Origin: an uncultured Lewinella sp.
Lineage (GTDB): Bacteria; Bacteroidota; Bacteroidia; Chitinophagales; Saprospiraceae
Reading direction: 5' to 3'
Assembly (NCBI GenBank): GCA_937873655.1
Contig: CALMYQ010000093.1
Span: 147,473 to 211,472, forward strand
DNA: 64,000 nucleotides
In this document: in pieces, positions 63,024 through 64,000 of the stretch
Position numbering within the stretch: the stretch's first letter is position 1
Layout: each line of letters begins with the position of its first letter
Position numbers and translations under genes: made by a program
The notes under the pieces: generated by a model
The model's database searches: none
Seen by the model: the letters and a program-made list of their open reading frames with translations, nothing else
Told to the model about the DNA's origin: nothing

Positions 63024-63249
63024 TGTGGAAAACCTCAAAAATCCAGTGGATAAACCCGCAGTTATCCACAAAGTGAAGCCATTTGGCGGGGGTGTTTGTG
63101 GAAAAAGGAATGAATATAATATTGTTTAATGTGTAAGAAGTGAAAGAAGTCGTAATTACAAATTGAAATCAGGCCTTCGATTTTATTTCAAATGGCAGTA
63201 GAAACTGTTGATAAAATCAAAACTTGACAAGTTGACAAATTGTGAATAA
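63024..63249. promoter_or_regulatory. DnaA-box cluster upstream of dnaB, AT-rich flank; possible origin or DnaA-regulated region
   Basis: A perfect box TTATCCACA lies at 63062-63070, TTATCCACT (inverted) at 63045-63053, TTTTCCACA at 63024-63032 and 63097-63105 (inverted), and weaker boxes TTATCAACA (63206-63214) and TTATTCACA (63241-63249). The flank 63106-63264 is strongly AT-rich. No gene lies in the gap 62953-63264. Confidence 0.5.
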
Positions 63250-63264
63250 CTTTACCGATAAAAA

Positions 63265-63501
63265 ATGAAACCGTTCACCGTAGGGGATTTCAAGGCCCGC
63301 TTTTCTGAAATCCTGGAGCAAGTGCGCGAAGGTGAAGAGATTGCTATTGCATTCGGGCGAAAAAGAGAGATTGTAGCTTACCTGGTCCCGCGCGCTTCAT
63401 TTACACGTGCAAAGCGTAAACTCGGCATACTCGCAGGCAAAGCCCGTGCAGAATTCACGGAAGATTTTGAGATGACGGAAGAAGAATTTCTCGGGCTATG
63501 A
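63265..63501 (+). CDS. Phd/RelB-type antitoxin
   Basis: The 78-residue protein has FTVGDFKARFSEILEQVREG and IAIAFGRKREIVAYLVPRAS, the Phd/YefM antitoxin fold, with an acidic C-terminus (EDFEMTEEEFLGL) that would neutralise the toxin. It overlaps the PIN toxin gene by 4 bp (ATGA) in the usual order. It is the first gene upstream of dnaB's start in the opposite direction. Confidence 0.9.
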   Translation: MKPFTVGDFKARFSEILEQVREGEEIAIAFGRKREIVAYLVPRASFTRAKRKLGILAGKARAEFTEDFEMTEEEFLGL

Positions 63502-63896
63502 CCTATCTTGCAGACACACATGTGCTCGTTTGGGCGATCACAGACCCGGAGAAGTTATCACCCAAAGTTACCGGAATTCTGGAATCTCCGGACACCCATA
63601 TTATGGTCAGTGCCGTCTCCTTTTGGGAGATCTCCATGAAATATGCGTTGGGCAAGCTTTTATTGGAGAATATCAAACCCGAGGATTTTCCCTCACTTTC
63701 CGCAGAAACCGGGTTTGAGTCTTTACCGCTCTCTGTGGAAATGTACGCTACCTATCATCAGTTAAATGCCGCTTTCCACAAGGATCCTTTCGAGAAAATG
63801 CTCATTTGGCAGGCAAAGTGCCTGAAAATACCGATTTTGAGCAAGGATCAGAAAATCCGTCAATACAAATCGGAAGGCGTTTCCGTGATCTGGTAA
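63498..63896 (+). CDS. PIN domain toxin (VapC-like)
   Basis: The 132-residue protein has the PIN ribonuclease acidic residues: Asp in YLADTHVLVWAITDPEKLS, Glu in SFWEISMKYALGKL, and Asp in FHKDPFEKMLIWQAKCLKIP and LSKDQKI. The type is that of VapC paired with a Phd antitoxin; it would cleave tRNA or rRNA when the antitoxin is lost. Overlap with the upstream antitoxin gene suggests translational coupling. Confidence 0.92.
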   Translation: MTYLADTHVLVWAITDPEKLSPKVTGILESPDTHIMVSAVSFWEISMKYALGKLLLENIKPEDFPSLSAETGFESLPLSVEMYATYHQLNAAFHKDPFEKMLIWQAKCLKIPILSKDQKIRQYKSEGVSVIW

Positions 63897-63929
63897 AGCG
63901 GCAATTGGCAGCCTCGGAAATCCCTGCCG

Positions 63930-64000
63930 GACTGCAAGACTGCCAACTGCAAGACTGCCAACTGCAAGACTGCCAACTGCAAGACTGCCAACTGCAAGAC
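63930..64000. repeat. 15-bp tandem repeats at the window end
   Basis: The unit CTGCAAGACTGCCAA repeats at least four times to the window edge. It is the inverted form of the 15-mer at 60799-60875, and the array continues beyond the window. Confidence 0.9.

Noticed and set aside
63930..64000. Array resembling a CRISPR at the window end
   Set aside because: Contiguous 15-bp units without spacers; same family as the 60799 array.

Overview
The window looks like a chromosome segment of a Bacteroidota member, most likely Saprospiria/Saprospiraceae-like, with moderately high GC. Evidence from the sequence: four secreted proteins ending in type IX secretion (T9SS) type A sorting domains, a PorE-like lipoprotein (TPR, PD40 propeller, CRD, OmpA), a SusC-like TonB receptor with an N-terminal carboxypeptidase-regulatory-like domain, several AraC regulators, no consistent Shine-Dalgarno sequences, and many intergenic repeats with 7-8 bp periodicity. 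The taxon is an inference; no rRNA gene is present.

Layout. 1-7.8 kb: tail of a hydrolase gene, a secreted alpha/beta hydrolase, a cNMP-binding PP2C phosphatase, a GMC oxidoreductase with its gluconate-dehydrogenase subunit-3 partner, and secreted proteins. 7.8-11.3 kb: a large AAA/TPR/LuxR regulator flanked by two DUF4242 genes, with the same 11-bp motif on both sides of the regulator. 11.3-20.4 kb: a carbohydrate/ester locus under two paralogous AraC regulators (GH2, type B carboxylesterase, aldo/keto reductase, cupins) that is partly decayed: an esterase tail and a cupin-tannase deletion junction. 20.7-23.6 kb: unknown gene, complete IS3-family element, DUF433/DUF5615 toxin-antitoxin pair, tRNA-Gln with terminator. 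23.6-25.2 kb: HemJ and XerD.

25.4-30 kb: an ABC/HlyD/TolC export operon behind a perfect 21-bp palindrome; the ABC subunit has lost essentially all ATPase motifs. 30-34.7 kb: DinB followed by a second DnaE polymerase broken by a short palindromic insert. 34.7-46.6 kb: ComF, a FemAB-like transferase, an orphan LolD-like ATPase behind a sigma54-like site, the PorE-like protein, a TonB receptor divergent from a DtxR/MntR regulator, an O-methyltransferase, ScpA and a GlsB-like protein. 46.6-50.6 kb: VWA protein and DUF5682 protein, converging on an Rpn-nuclease remnant. 50.6-57.5 kb: four T9SS substrate genes; the last has a G12 tract between its start codon and signal peptide plus a frameshift. 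57.7-64 kb: CBS protein, TM2/TPR/SHOCT protein, GAF-PP2C phosphatase, DnaB helicase with a 145-residue mini-intein, a DnaA-box cluster upstream of dnaB, and a Phd/PIN toxin-antitoxin pair.

Points most worth a second look: the ATPase-dead exporter, the VWA/DUF5682 pair, the LuxR-DUF4242 regulon, the possible phase-variable surface protein, the DnaA-box cluster, the intein, and the three dispersed short-period repeat families. All assignments are from reading the sequence; no database search was run.
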